DNA from: Ruminococcus sp.
GTDB taxonomy: Bacteria > Bacillota > Clostridia > Oscillospirales > Ruminococcaceae
Reading direction: 5' to 3'
DNA length: 46,567 nt
Assembly (NCBI GenBank): GCA_017649325.1
Contig: JAGCHA010000087.1
Span: 1 to 46,567 of the forward strand
Shown here: piece by piece, positions 8,125-15,088 of the stretch
Numbering within the stretch: the first letter of the stretch is position 1
How the letters are laid out: each line of letters starts with the position of its first letter
Translations under genes and position numbers: made by a program
The notes under the pieces: model-generated
Told to the model about the DNA's origin: nothing
Seen by the model: the letters and a program-made list of their open reading frames with translations, nothing else
The model's database searches: none

Positions 8125-8302
8125 CGGGACATAACAAACGACCTCCCGAATAGATCCGAGAAGCTCTGACATTTCCCGTTTTTCACTGTCCAAAAACGTG
8201 AATATCTGCATACCTGACGAGCGACCCGACTTTGGCTCATGCCGCATACGGTAGTGACTGCTGTGGCGGATTCTCACCGCACTTCCCTCAGTTTCAGGCT
8301 GC
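8125..8302 (-). ncRNA. Cobalamin riboswitch
   Basis: The minus-strand leader carries the conserved order of the cobalamin aptamer. CCTGAAACTGAGGGAAG is followed by GCGGTGAGAATCCGC and CACAGCAGTCACTACCGTATG, then after a variable hairpin the B12-box-like stretch GTCGGGTCGCTCGTCAGGTATGCAG (8190-8240 region). It starts at the predicted transcription start and is followed by an intrinsic terminator. In this family adenosyl- or methylcobalamin binding turns expression off. Boundaries are approximate, and the B12 box is a variant (CAGGTATGC rather than CAGGAGACCTGCC). Confidence 0.85.
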
Positions 8303-8308
8303 AAACAC

Positions 8309-8337
8309 ATTATAACACACTCCGCCGTACTTGTCAA
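8309..8337 (-). promoter_or_regulatory. Promoter of the cobalamin operon
   Basis: On the minus strand, TTGACA (8332-8337), a 17-base spacer and TATAAT (8309-8314), a perfect sigma-A consensus. Transcription would begin near 8302, exactly at the riboswitch 5' end. Confidence 0.88.
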
Positions 8338-8393
8338 GTGTGAGCAAGCGGATAAGCTTCCGAGCAAGCGTCCTCCTCGCAGCAGCGGGAGAT

Positions 8394-8409
8394 TGTTTCA
8401 CGTGGAACA
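8394..8409. promoter_or_regulatory. parS site
   Basis: TGTTTCACGTGGAACA. It lies in the divergent promoter region between the cobalamin operon and the exonuclease gene, 9 bases before the exonuclease -35 box. Confidence 0.88.
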
Positions 8410-8417
8410 ATCTCCGT

Positions 8418-8446
8418 TTGACATTTTTCGCGGTCGGTACTATAAT
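8418..8446 (+). promoter_or_regulatory. Promoter for the exonuclease gene
   Basis: TTGACA (8418-8423), 17-base spacer, TATAAT (8441-8446); start codon 34 bases downstream. Confidence 0.88.
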
Positions 8447-8479
8447 TAAAAAGTCAGATGTTCAGGAAAGGATATTGGT

Positions 8480-9064
8480 ATGAAAACTATCAGAGATAGA
8501 AAGGGCAAGAGCAGACTGCTCCTGCCGGGTGACTACTGCGTGGTCGACATTGAAACTACAGGTCTCGCTCCCGAAGAGAGTGAGATAATCGAAATAGCAG
8601 CCGTCAGATACCGTGACTTCAAAAAGGGAGAGGTATATTCGACCCTTGTTAAGCCTCAGAATAGAATTTCGGGCTTCATAACCGAGCTGACAGGTATATC
8701 TAACGATATGGTCGCGGACGCTCCGAGGAGAGAGGAGGCTATAAGCGGCTTCCGTGAATTCGTCGGTGACGATATCATCCTCGGCTATAACGTCAATTTC
8801 GATATCAACTTTCTCTACGATGCTCTCCTTAAATGCCACGGAACTTACCTCCGCAATGATTTCGTAGATGTGCTCCGTTTCACGAGAAAGGCTCTGGCTG
8901 ACCTCGAGAGCCGCTCTCAGGTGAAAGTTGCCGAACATTTCGGGATAAGTACGGGCGGTGCTCACCGCGCAGTGAACGACTGCGACATCTGCAACGCCAT
9001 TTATCAGAAAATGTGCACCGAGCAGTGCATAATCGAACTGACAAAGAAAAAAAGCAGGGGTTAA
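8480..9064 (+). CDS. DEDDh 3'-5' exonuclease, DNA polymerase III epsilon/PolC-exo type
   Basis: A 194-residue single-domain nuclease. Exo I is VVDIETTG (Asp and Glu near residues 22-24). Exo II is GYNVNFDINFL. Exo III is GGAHRAVNDCDICNAIY, with the His-x4-Asp of the DEDDh class. It resembles the exonuclease domain of PolC or free-standing DnaQ-like proteins, and could proofread or trim DNA or RNA ends. The gene stands alone behind its own consensus promoter, with GGAAAGGA before the ATG. The precise substrate cannot be told from sequence. Confidence 0.88.
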   Translation: MKTIRDRKGKSRLLLPGDYCVVDIETTGLAPEESEIIEIAAVRYRDFKKGEVYSTLVKPQNRISGFITELTGISNDMVADAPRREEAISGFREFVGDDIILGYNVNFDINFLYDALLKCHGTYLRNDFVDVLRFTRKALADLESRSQVKVAEHFGISTGGAHRAVNDCDICNAIYQKMCTEQCIIELTKKKSRG

Positions 9065-9097
9065 GGTGGATACCCAAACAGAATCGTTACACTTATT

Positions 9098-9131
9098 GAG
9101 GGGGGACTCTTTTGAAAAAGGGTCCCCCCTC
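9098..9131 (+). terminator. Hairpin after the exonuclease gene
   Basis: Ten-bp perfect stem GAGGGGGGAC / GTCCCCCCTC (9098-9107 and 9122-9131) with a 14-base loop, 33 bases after the stop. A second small hairpin, TGTCAGC-TTT-GCTGACA, follows at 9132-9148. No clear T-tract is present, so termination is only probable. Confidence 0.5.
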
Positions 9132-9204
9132 TGTCAGCTTTGCTGACATCTCCCCGCACTGTGGTGAGTCACCTCAAACTCCCTTCCTAAAACTTTCATT
9201 TATT

Positions 9205-9287
9205 ATTTTTGCCCCTATGGGTCACTCTCATTGAAAAGAAAGTCTTACCTTTTTCTCATCAGGAGAGCACCCCATAGGGGCAAAAAT
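9205..9287. repeat. Imperfect long inverted repeat in a gene-free stretch
   Basis: Arms 9205-9229 and 9263-9287 match at 22 of 25 positions (core TTTTTGCCCCTATGGG) with a 33-base spacer. It lies in the 459-base interval 9065-9523, in which I see no protein gene with a ribosome binding site. The ORF at 9311-9541 has no coding signature. The shape would suit a transcribed hairpin or a small non-autonomous repeat, but copies elsewhere cannot be tested here. Confidence 0.6.
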
Positions 9288-9523
9288 TTGGACTAAGAGT
9301 CTTTGAAAAGGTGGCTGCCGCCGTGAGCGGGAACCTTTCTTCCGAGGGAGCGTCCCCTTACAGCAGAGAGTGGAAAGCTGTTAGGAATTCAACTCCTCCC
9401 CCACTCCCCTGCTCGAAAAATCGGCAAATACAGGCTGTTGAAAGAGGTCGGGGGAGGTGTAAAACTTTCGACAGTTTCAACACTCAGCCACACATTGAAA
9501 TACTGTCTGAGACGTCACCCCAC

Positions 9524-9552
9524 AAAAAAAGGAGCGGATAAATATCCGCTCC
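9524..9552 (-). terminator. Terminator of the lipoprotein-fprA operon
   Basis: Inverted repeat GGAGCGGATA / TATCCGCTCC (9531-9540, 9543-9552) followed on the minus strand by seven T, just after the fprA stop. Confidence 0.85.
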
Positions 9553-9575
9553 TGAAAAACCATATTTAAGAAAAC

Positions 9576-10733
9576 TCACTTCATCAGCTCGTCAGCCATA
9601 GCATCTATCTGTGCGCAGCTGTCATCACTGAGCGCCGCCTTGACGGTAACGGTCGTGTCGAGCCATGTAATGTTCTTGGACTTCTCAAACTTCGCCTTGA
9701 TAACTCTCGCCGCCGTAGGAGCCCACGTGCCGTTCTCTATGATACCGATAGTGCGGTTCTGATAATTTCTCTCGATGAGCCAGTCGATGTACTGGTTCAT
9801 GAAGGGGAACACCTCACCGTTGTAGGTAGTGGTCGCGAGCACGAGCTTACCGTAGCGGAAACCGTCCTCGACCGACTCAGCCATATCCTCGCGGGCGAGG
9901 TCAGCGATAGCGACCTTCGGGCAGCCCTTCTCGAGGAGCTTCTCGCGGAGGAGCTCCGCCGCATTTTTGGTGTTGCCGTAAACGGAGGTATAAGCGATGA
10001 ACACGCCCTCAGACTCCACCCCATAGCTCGACCACGTATCATACAGACCGATATAGTAGCCGAGGTTTTCGGTGAGCACGGGACCGTGGAGGGGGCAGAT
10101 GATACTGATATCGAGAGCCGCCGCCTTCTTGAGGAGTCCCTGCACCTGCACGCCGTACTTGCCGACGATACCGAAGTAGTAGCGTCGTGCCTCGCAAGCC
10201 CAGTCCTCGTCAGCGTCAAGGGCACCGAACTTACCGAAAGCGTCAGCGGAGAAGAAGACCTTATCGGTGCTGTCGTAGGTCATCATGACCTCAGGCCAGT
10301 GGACCATGGGAGCGAAAATGAAGCTCAGCTCATGACTGCCGAGTGAGAGCTTGTCGCCGTCCTTAACGGTGAGTGCGTTCTTTATCTCGACATCGGGATA
10401 GAAAGCGGAGATGAAAGCGAAAGTCTTGGCATTGCCGACAACAGCCGTATTCGGGAACTCTCTGAGAAAAGCACCGATATTGGCGGAGTGGTCGGGCTCG
10501 ACGTGCTGAACGATGAGGTAGTCGGGCATTCTGCCGCCGAGAGCCTCTTTGAGGTTTGCGAGCCACTGCTCGGTAAAGTTTGCGTCCACGGTATCGAGAA
10601 CCGCAATTTTCTCGTCAGCAATGAGGTAGGAGTTATATGCCATACCGTTAGGCACGTCGTACTGCCCCTCAAACAGGTCGATATCGTGGTCATTAACGCC
10701 GATGTAGAAGATGTCCTTAGTGATGCTGTTCAT
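9576..10733 (-). CDS. fprA: Flavodiiron protein (FprA-type A flavoprotein)
   Basis: A 385-residue two-domain enzyme. The beta-lactamase-like diiron domain shows H77-x-E79-x-D81-H82 (QHVEPDHSAN), H145, D164 and H216 (CPLHGP), the full iron ligand set of the family. The C-terminal flavodoxin domain begins near residue 243, with an FMN loop of the type TSVYGNT. Flavodiiron proteins reduce O2 to water and/or NO to N2O in the cytoplasm of anaerobes, usually fed by rubredoxin. Its 5' neighbour, 11 bases upstream, is a small lipoprotein gene in the same transcript. No rubredoxin domain is fused. Confidence 0.95.
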   Translation of the reverse strand: MNSITKDIFYIGVNDHDIDLFEGQYDVPNGMAYNSYLIADEKIAVLDTVDANFTEQWLANLKEALGGRMPDYLIVQHVEPDHSANIGAFLREFPNTAVVGNAKTFAFISAFYPDVEIKNALTVKDGDKLSLGSHELSFIFAPMVHWPEVMMTYDSTDKVFFSADAFGKFGALDADEDWACEARRYYFGIVGKYGVQVQGLLKKAAALDISIICPLHGPVLTENLGYYIGLYDTWSSYGVESEGVFIAYTSVYGNTKNAAELLREKLLEKGCPKVAIADLAREDMAESVEDGFRYGKLVLATTTYNGEVFPFMNQYIDWLIERNYQNRTIGIIENGTWAPTAARVIKAKFEKSKNITWLDTTVTVKAALSDDSCAQIDAMADELMK

Positions 10734-10744
10734 AGACGATTACC

Positions 10745-11170
10745 TCATTTCGTAGTATTTTCGACGTGCCCCTCTATTTCGGGAGCCTCGGTCGTAAAGT
10801 TTGTCTTGGGAATATATCCGACCTTATCGAGTGTCTTGACGAGCAGATAATCGCCCTCCTCCTTGTAGACGTCGGCGGGGAAATCGGGATAAGCGTAGCC
10901 GTTTACGTACTTCTGGTCGAGAGCATTGAGGAGAATAATGTACTCCTTGCCCGTAGGCAGCTTTATCCAGCCCGAGTAGAGCACGTCCATACCGTCAACG
11001 GAGACGGGGTCATAATCGCCCTTAGTTGTGGACTGAGTAGGCTCATTGCCCTGAACGGTCACGGAAGTAGCTTTTCTGGTAGTTTTTTTATCGTTGTCGT
11101 CGCACGAGACAGCTCCCGCACAAACGGCAGCGCACAACAGAGCTATGATAAACCTGTTAAAATTTTTCAT
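10745..11170 (-). CDS. Small predicted lipoprotein, function unknown
   Basis: A 141-residue protein with a signal peptide ending in a lipobox-like AVSC (Cys near residue 23) and a charged Thr-rich linker (DDNDKKTTRKAT). A compact C-terminal domain of about 80 residues contains YSGWIKLPTGKEYIILLN and YPDFPADVYKEEGDYLLVKTLDKVGYIP. I do not recognise the domain. The start at 11170 was preferred over the ATG 63 bases upstream because GACAGGAGGTCAAAC precedes it and it begins a normal signal peptide. It is co-transcribed with fprA; no functional link is evident. Confidence 0.72.
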   Translation of the reverse strand: MKNFNRFIIALLCAAVCAGAVSCDDNDKKTTRKATSVTVQGNEPTQSTTKGDYDPVSVDGMDVLYSGWIKLPTGKEYIILLNALDQKYVNGYAYPDFPADVYKEEGDYLLVKTLDKVGYIPKTNFTTEAPEIEGHVENTTK

Positions 11171-11204
11171 GTTTGACCTCCTGTCAGAATATAAGTATAA
11201 AGTT

Positions 11205-11233
11205 ATTATAACATACATTTTCAGAAATAGCAA
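11205..11233 (-). promoter_or_regulatory. Promoter of the lipoprotein-fprA operon
   Basis: Minus strand TTGCTA (11228-11233), 17-base spacer, TATAAT (11205-11210). Confidence 0.75.
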
Positions 11234-11324
11234 GGGCTCACCCGCTGGCGATCCGGCGGCTCTGCGCTAAAAAAAATGTTTACAGCAAAAAGAATCGGGC
11301 ATAATATAACAAAGAGGTGATAAT

Positions 11325-11429
11325 ATGGTCGGATTCATACTTGGAAGCATGTTTGGCGGAGCGGTGGGAGTATTCGCAATGTGCCTGTGTATAGCCGCAA
11401 AGTGGGGCGACGAGTTCACGGAGCGCTAA
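11325..11429 (+). CDS. DUF3789-type membrane microprotein 1
   Basis: A 34-codon gene. AAAGAGGTGATAAT precedes the ATG, and the product is one Gly/Ala-rich hydrophobic helix (residues about 3-26, with GSMFGGAVGVFAMCLCIAA) followed by a short charged tail. The helix-GG-helix-CLC-A(A/G)-K pattern matches the DUF3789 family of tiny single-helix proteins common in Clostridia and their mobile elements. Function unknown. A promoter-like TTTACA-17-TAATAT sits about 25 bases before the ribosome binding site. Confidence 0.75.
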   Translation: MVGFILGSMFGGAVGVFAMCLCIAAKWGDEFTER

Positions 11430-11573
11430 CCTCATAATTTACAGTCTGTAATATCAACAAAAAAATTTGAAAAACGTAGTATTTTTTAAGACTATTTTAA
11501 GAAAAGTGCGCCATAATAGAAGCAGAAAAAAATGAACGTGAAAAAATTACAGATGAAAGACGAGGTGAGCGGT

Positions 11574-11681
11574 ATGCTGAATATGATGATAGGCGCATTC
11601 ATCGGCGGGACGGTATCCCTATTCTCTTTCTGTCTGTGCGCGGCAGCAAAGCAGGCAGATACAGAGATGCTCAACAAATGA
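11574..11681 (+). CDS. DUF3789-type membrane microprotein 2
   Basis: A 35-codon gene, 144 bases after the first. It has the same layout: GAGGTGAGCGGT before ATG, then a helix with IGAFIGGTVSLFSFCLCAAAK. About a third of positions are shared with microprotein 1 (GG near the middle, F-x-x-CLC-AAK), so the two are probably a diverged tandem duplication. In-frame ATG codons further upstream (11553) would add seven or more polar residues; the internal start has the better ribosome binding site. A strong terminator follows. Confidence 0.72.
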   Translation: MLNMMIGAFIGGTVSLFSFCLCAAAKQADTEMLNK

Positions 11682-11717
11682 TTTTCTATTCTTAACTACC
11701 CAACCTTTCCTAACATG

Positions 11718-11760
11718 AAGAAACGGCTGCAAGCTACCGAACCTTGCAGCCGTTTCTTTT
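11718..11760 (+). terminator. Terminator after the microprotein genes
   Basis: Perfect 16-bp stem (11718-11733 and 11743-11758; AAGAAACGGCTGCAAG and its complement) with a 9-base loop and a trailing TTTT. Confidence 0.9.
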
Positions 11761-11805
11761 TATATGTGCCGTAGGCACACCGCTATTATCCTTTATTCTT
11801 TCTTA

Positions 11806-11846
11806 TAAAAAAGCCTTAAAGAATCATCAGATCCTTTAAGGCTTTT
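11806..11846 (-). terminator. Terminator after serS
   Basis: Minus-strand stem AAGCCTTAAAG / CTTTAAGGCTT (arms 11834-11844 and 11811-11821) followed by a T-rich run. It lies directly after the serS stop and closes the long rpmH-to-serS block. Confidence 0.88.
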
Positions 11847-11850
11847 GGGT

Positions 11851-13143
11851 TTATTTCTTCTCGGGAACCTTGATAAGCTCCTTGCGCATATAGGGCTGAA
11901 GAGCCTTGGGAATGCGGATAGAGCCGTCCTCATTGAGGTTATTCTCGAGGAAAGCGATGAGCATTCTCGGAGGAGCAACAACAGTGTTATTGAGGGTATG
12001 AGCGAAGTACTTGTTGCCGTCGTCGCCCTTGACTCTGATACCGAGTCTGCGAGCCTGAGCGTCGCCGAGGTTCGAGCAGCTTCCGACCTCAAAATACTTT
12101 TTCTGTCTGGGAGACCATGCTTCAACGTCGAGGCTCTTTACCTTGAGGTCAGCGAGGTCGCCCGAGCAGCACTCAAGCGTGCGAACGGGGATATCGAGTG
12201 TGCGGAAGAACTCGACAGTATAGCTGTAGAGCTTGTGGAACCAATCCATAGATTCCTCGGGCTTGCAGACAACTATCATCTCCTGCTTCTCGAACTGGTG
12301 AATGCGGTAAACGCCGCGCTCCTCGATGCCGTGCGCGCCGACCTCCTTGCGGAAGCAGGGCGAATAGCTTGTGAGGGTCTTGGGGAGCTCGCCCTCGGGT
12401 ATGATAGTGTCGATGAACTTACCTATCATCGAGTGCTCGGAGGTACCGATGAGGTAGAGGTCCTCCCCTTCTATCTTGTACATCATGCCTTCCATTTCCG
12501 CGAAGCTCATAACGCCCGTAACGACGTCGCTTCTGATCATAAACGGCGGGATGTAGTAGGTAAAGCCCTTATCTATCATGAAATCGCGCGCATAGGAGAG
12601 AATGCACGACTGGAGCTGAGCGATATCGCCGCATAGGTAGTAGAAGCCGTTTCCGCTTGTCTTGCGGGCGCTGTCGAGGTCGATGCCGTTGACCTTCTCC
12701 ATGATATCGACGTGGTAGGGGATCTCGAAATCGGGCACAGCGGGCTCGCCGAACTTCTCTACCTCAACGTTCTCGCTGTCGTCCTTGCCTATCGGAACGG
12801 AGTCGTCGATGATGTTGGGGATAACGAGCATTATCTGACGGATATCGCCCTCAAGCTTGACCTCAAGTGCCTCCATCTCCTCGAGCTTCTTGCCGAGCTC
12901 CGAGACCTCAGCCTTGACCTTCTCAGCCTCGTCCTTCTGACCCTTAGCCATAAGACCGCCGATCTCCTTGCTCTTCACCTTGCGCTGATTGCGGAGGCTG
13001 TCGCACTCCACCTTAGTTTCTCTGTACTGCTTGTCGAGCTCGACAACCTTGTCAACGAGTTCGAGCTTCTCGTCCTGGAACTTCTTTTTGATATTCTCCT
13101 TGACGAGTTCGGGATTTGTTCTGATAAGCTTGATATCTATCAT
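11851..13143 (-). CDS. serS: Seryl-tRNA synthetase
   Basis: A 430-residue class II aminoacyl-tRNA synthetase charging tRNA-Ser (and tRNA-Sec where present). The N-terminal coiled-coil arm (about 25-105) is followed by the catalytic core: GTSEHS, motif 2 FRKEVGAHG, the serine-site segment FEKQEMI, and motif 3 HTLNNTVVAPPRMLIAFLE. Full length for the family. The gene starts 12 bases after the spo0J stop, so it is the last cistron of the parAB operon, an arrangement also seen in other Clostridia. Confidence 0.97.
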   Translation of the reverse strand: MIDIKLIRTNPELVKENIKKKFQDEKLELVDKVVELDKQYRETKVECDSLRNQRKVKSKEIGGLMAKGQKDEAEKVKAEVSELGKKLEEMEALEVKLEGDIRQIMLVIPNIIDDSVPIGKDDSENVEVEKFGEPAVPDFEIPYHVDIMEKVNGIDLDSARKTSGNGFYYLCGDIAQLQSCILSYARDFMIDKGFTYYIPPFMIRSDVVTGVMSFAEMEGMMYKIEGEDLYLIGTSEHSMIGKFIDTIIPEGELPKTLTSYSPCFRKEVGAHGIEERGVYRIHQFEKQEMIVVCKPEESMDWFHKLYSYTVEFFRTLDIPVRTLECCSGDLADLKVKSLDVEAWSPRQKKYFEVGSCSNLGDAQARRLGIRVKGDDGNKYFAHTLNNTVVAPPRMLIAFLENNLNEDGSIRIPKALQPYMRKELIKVPEKK

Positions 13144-13154
13144 TTTTCTTCTCC

Positions 13155-14009
13155 TTAATTATTAATGTTGTAAATTTCGTCTGCAAGAGCCTTGAGGTCG
13201 TCCTTATCGTAGAATTCGATAACGAGAGTCCCCTTCTTTTTGCCGTGGTGGACTTCTATTTTACGTCCCAGTGCGAGCTGGAGCGATATTTCGACCTCTT
13301 TGTAAATGGTATCCTCTTTTTTGACCTTAGTCTCTTTCGGAGGCTTCTGAGCCTCAACAGACCTCTGAGCGAGCTTTTCGATCTGGCGGACAGTCATACC
13401 GCCCTCGGAAGCGCGGTTCGCGACAGCGATGAGCATTTCCTCGTCCTCGAAACCGAGAAGAGCCTTTGCGTGACCTGCGGAGATAGTCCCCTCCTCGACC
13501 ATATTCAGTACACGCTTCGGAAGAGCGAGCATTCTGACTGAATTAGCCACAGAGGAGCGCGACCTGCCGACCATTGCCGCGACTTTTTCCTGTGTCATAC
13601 CGTACCTGTTTATAAGCTCGGCATAGCCGTTAGCCTCCTCGACCGGGTTAAGCTCCTCACGCTGGAGGTTCTCGATAATTGCTATCTGCATAGTCTCGAT
13701 ATCGGAGAGCTCGCGGATAGTTACGGGTATCTCGTCGAGACCGAGCATACGCGCCGCACGCCATCTGCGCTCACCTGCGACTATCTGGTAGCCGCCCGTA
13801 GAGAGCGGACGAACGAGGATAGGCTGTAAGACGCCGTGTTCGCGGATAGACTCCGCAAGAGCGGTGATAGCTTCGTCGGTAAAGACCTTACGCGGCTGGT
13901 CCCGGTTCGGTTCTATTTCGGAAAGACGGAGAGTCTTTTTGACCTGAACTTCTCTGGAATTATCCTCAAAGAGCAGGTCAAGACCCGCGCCCAAACCACC
14001 TTTTGCCAT
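13155..14009 (-). CDS. spo0J: Chromosome-partitioning protein ParB/Spo0J
   Basis: A 284-residue ParB with the CTP-binding box GERRWRAA and NLQREELNPVEEA. The helix-turn-helix GRSRSSVANSVRMLALP is followed by ISAGHAKALL. By alignment with Caulobacter ParB, the specificity positions 173/179/184/201 read R/S/A/G, the parS-reading type (R/T/A/G) rather than the Noc type. It loads at parS, spreads as a CTP-dependent clamp and recruits SMC. It lies 60 bases downstream of soj and starts after GAAAGGATGATAAA. Seven parS sites lie nearby. Confidence 0.95.
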   Translation of the reverse strand: MAKGGLGAGLDLLFEDNSREVQVKKTLRLSEIEPNRDQPRKVFTDEAITALAESIREHGVLQPILVRPLSTGGYQIVAGERRWRAARMLGLDEIPVTIRELSDIETMQIAIIENLQREELNPVEEANGYAELINRYGMTQEKVAAMVGRSRSSVANSVRMLALPKRVLNMVEEGTISAGHAKALLGFEDEEMLIAVANRASEGGMTVRQIEKLAQRSVEAQKPPKETKVKKEDTIYKEVEISLQLALGRKIEVHHGKKKGTLVIEFYDKDDLKALADEIYNINN

Positions 14010-14069
14010 TTTATCATCCTTTCGGTTTAATAAGCCGTCAGCAGAAACCGCGAGCTGACGGCGGAATAA

Positions 14070-14900
14070 TTACTTTTTCTTTTTCCTTTTTGCCTTAGTG
14101 AAGGTGAAAATACCCCTTCTCTTCTTTTTCGGGAGCTCCAGCGGCTCGCCGAGCATTTCAAGACCGAGCAGAGTATACGAATCAGCGCCCTTGGAGCCCT
14201 TATCGTAGTAAACAATGGGCTTGCCGTGGCTGGGAGCCTCGGAAATACGCACATTTCTGGGGATTTTCGTCTCAAACACCTTATTCGGGAAATACTTCTC
14301 GACCTCGGCAACAACATCAGTTGCACTATTGAGTCTGCCGTCGAACATTGTGAAGAGGATGCCCTCTATGTCGAGCGACGGGTTGTAATTAGTTTTAACT
14401 ATTTTTATAGTATTCACGAGCTGAGAGAGACCTTCAAGTGCGAAGAACTCCGCAAGCATAGGAATCATGACGGAATCTGCAGCAACAAGGGCATTAATAG
14501 TCAGCGTACCGAGAGCAGGCGGACAGTCTATGAAGATGTAATCGAAGACGTCCTTAACGGCAAGAACAGCCATTTTCAGGCGATTGACGCGGTTCTCCAT
14601 ATTCAGGAGCTCCACCTCAGCACCGGCGAGGCTCTCTGTCGCGGGAACTGCGCAGAGGTTATCGAACTCGGTCGCGAGAACGGCGTCCTGGATCCTTGCT
14701 TTACCGATGAGGACATCGTATATGGAGAGCTCAACGCCCTTTTTCTTGATACCGAAGCCTGTAGTAGCGTTGCCCTGCGGGTCAATGTCGATGCAGAGCA
14801 CTTTTTTACCGCGCATACCGAGGTACGCCGCAAGGTTGATAACGGTCGTAGACTTGCCGACGCCGCCTTTCTGGTTTGCCACGGCGATAACTTTACCCAT
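14070..14900 (-). CDS. soj: Chromosome-partitioning ATPase ParA/Soj
   Basis: A 276-residue deviant-Walker ParA ATPase beginning MGKVIAVANQKGGVGKST (KGGVGKS with the signature Lys). IDIDPQGNAT, IDCPPALG and the C-terminal IPRNVRISEAPSHG follow; the tail is KKKRRGIFTFTKAKRKKKK. The start at 14900 is chosen because GGAGGGTGAAAAT precedes it and the protein then aligns with family N-termini. A longer reading frame to 15002 would run over a parS site. In sporulating Firmicutes Soj also regulates DnaA. Confidence 0.96.
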   Translation of the reverse strand: MGKVIAVANQKGGVGKSTTVINLAAYLGMRGKKVLCIDIDPQGNATTGFGIKKKGVELSIYDVLIGKARIQDAVLATEFDNLCAVPATESLAGAEVELLNMENRVNRLKMAVLAVKDVFDYIFIDCPPALGTLTINALVAADSVMIPMLAEFFALEGLSQLVNTIKIVKTNYNPSLDIEGILFTMFDGRLNSATDVVAEVEKYFPNKVFETKIPRNVRISEAPSHGKPIVYYDKGSKGADSYTLLGLEMLGEPLELPKKKRRGIFTFTKAKRKKKK

Positions 14901-14930
14901 ATTTTCACCCTCCATAAGTAATGTACTCCT

Positions 14931-14959
14931 ATTATAGCACTTTCGTGAGGGAATGTAAA
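14931..14959 (-). promoter_or_regulatory. Promoter of soj-spo0J-serS
   Basis: Minus strand TTTACA (14954-14959), 17-base spacer, TATAAT (14931-14936). Three parS sites lie within 130 bases upstream, so Spo0J spreading may feed back on this promoter. Confidence 0.82.
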
Positions 14960-14985
14960 TACTTGCGTGAGATTTTTGAAAAAAA

Positions 14986-15001
14986 TGTTCCACGTGGAAC
15001 A
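14986..15001. promoter_or_regulatory. parS site
   Basis: TGTTCCACGTGGAACA, perfect palindrome, in the noc-soj intergenic region. Confidence 0.92.
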
Positions 15002-15026
15002 AAATTCACGCAAAAAATGTGAAAAA

Positions 15027-15042
15027 TGTTTCACGTGGAACA
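15027..15042. promoter_or_regulatory. parS site
   Basis: TGTTTCACGTGGAACA, 25 bases from the previous site. Confidence 0.92.
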
Positions 15043-15071
15043 TTACAGGACCACATTCACCCGAAAAGAAT

Positions 15072-15087
15072 TGTTCCACGTGGAACA
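15072..15087. promoter_or_regulatory. parS site
   Basis: TGTTCCACGTGGAACA, perfect palindrome, ending one base before the noc stop codon. Confidence 0.92.
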
Positions 15088-15088
15088 A

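Noticed and set aside
8041-8367. Longer reading frame of the wall-anchored protein running through the riboswitch
   Set aside because: It would translate the aptamer, terminator and parS site; the signal peptide starts at the ATT after a strong ribosome binding site.
9466-9474. Second 0A-box-like sequence (TTTCGACAG)
   Set aside because: It lies in a gene-free stretch far from any promoter; a single heptamer in 46 kb is expected by chance.
9311-9541. Plus-strand 76-codon frame in the gap before fprA
   Set aside because: No ribosome binding site, odd composition, and it overlaps the fprA terminator.
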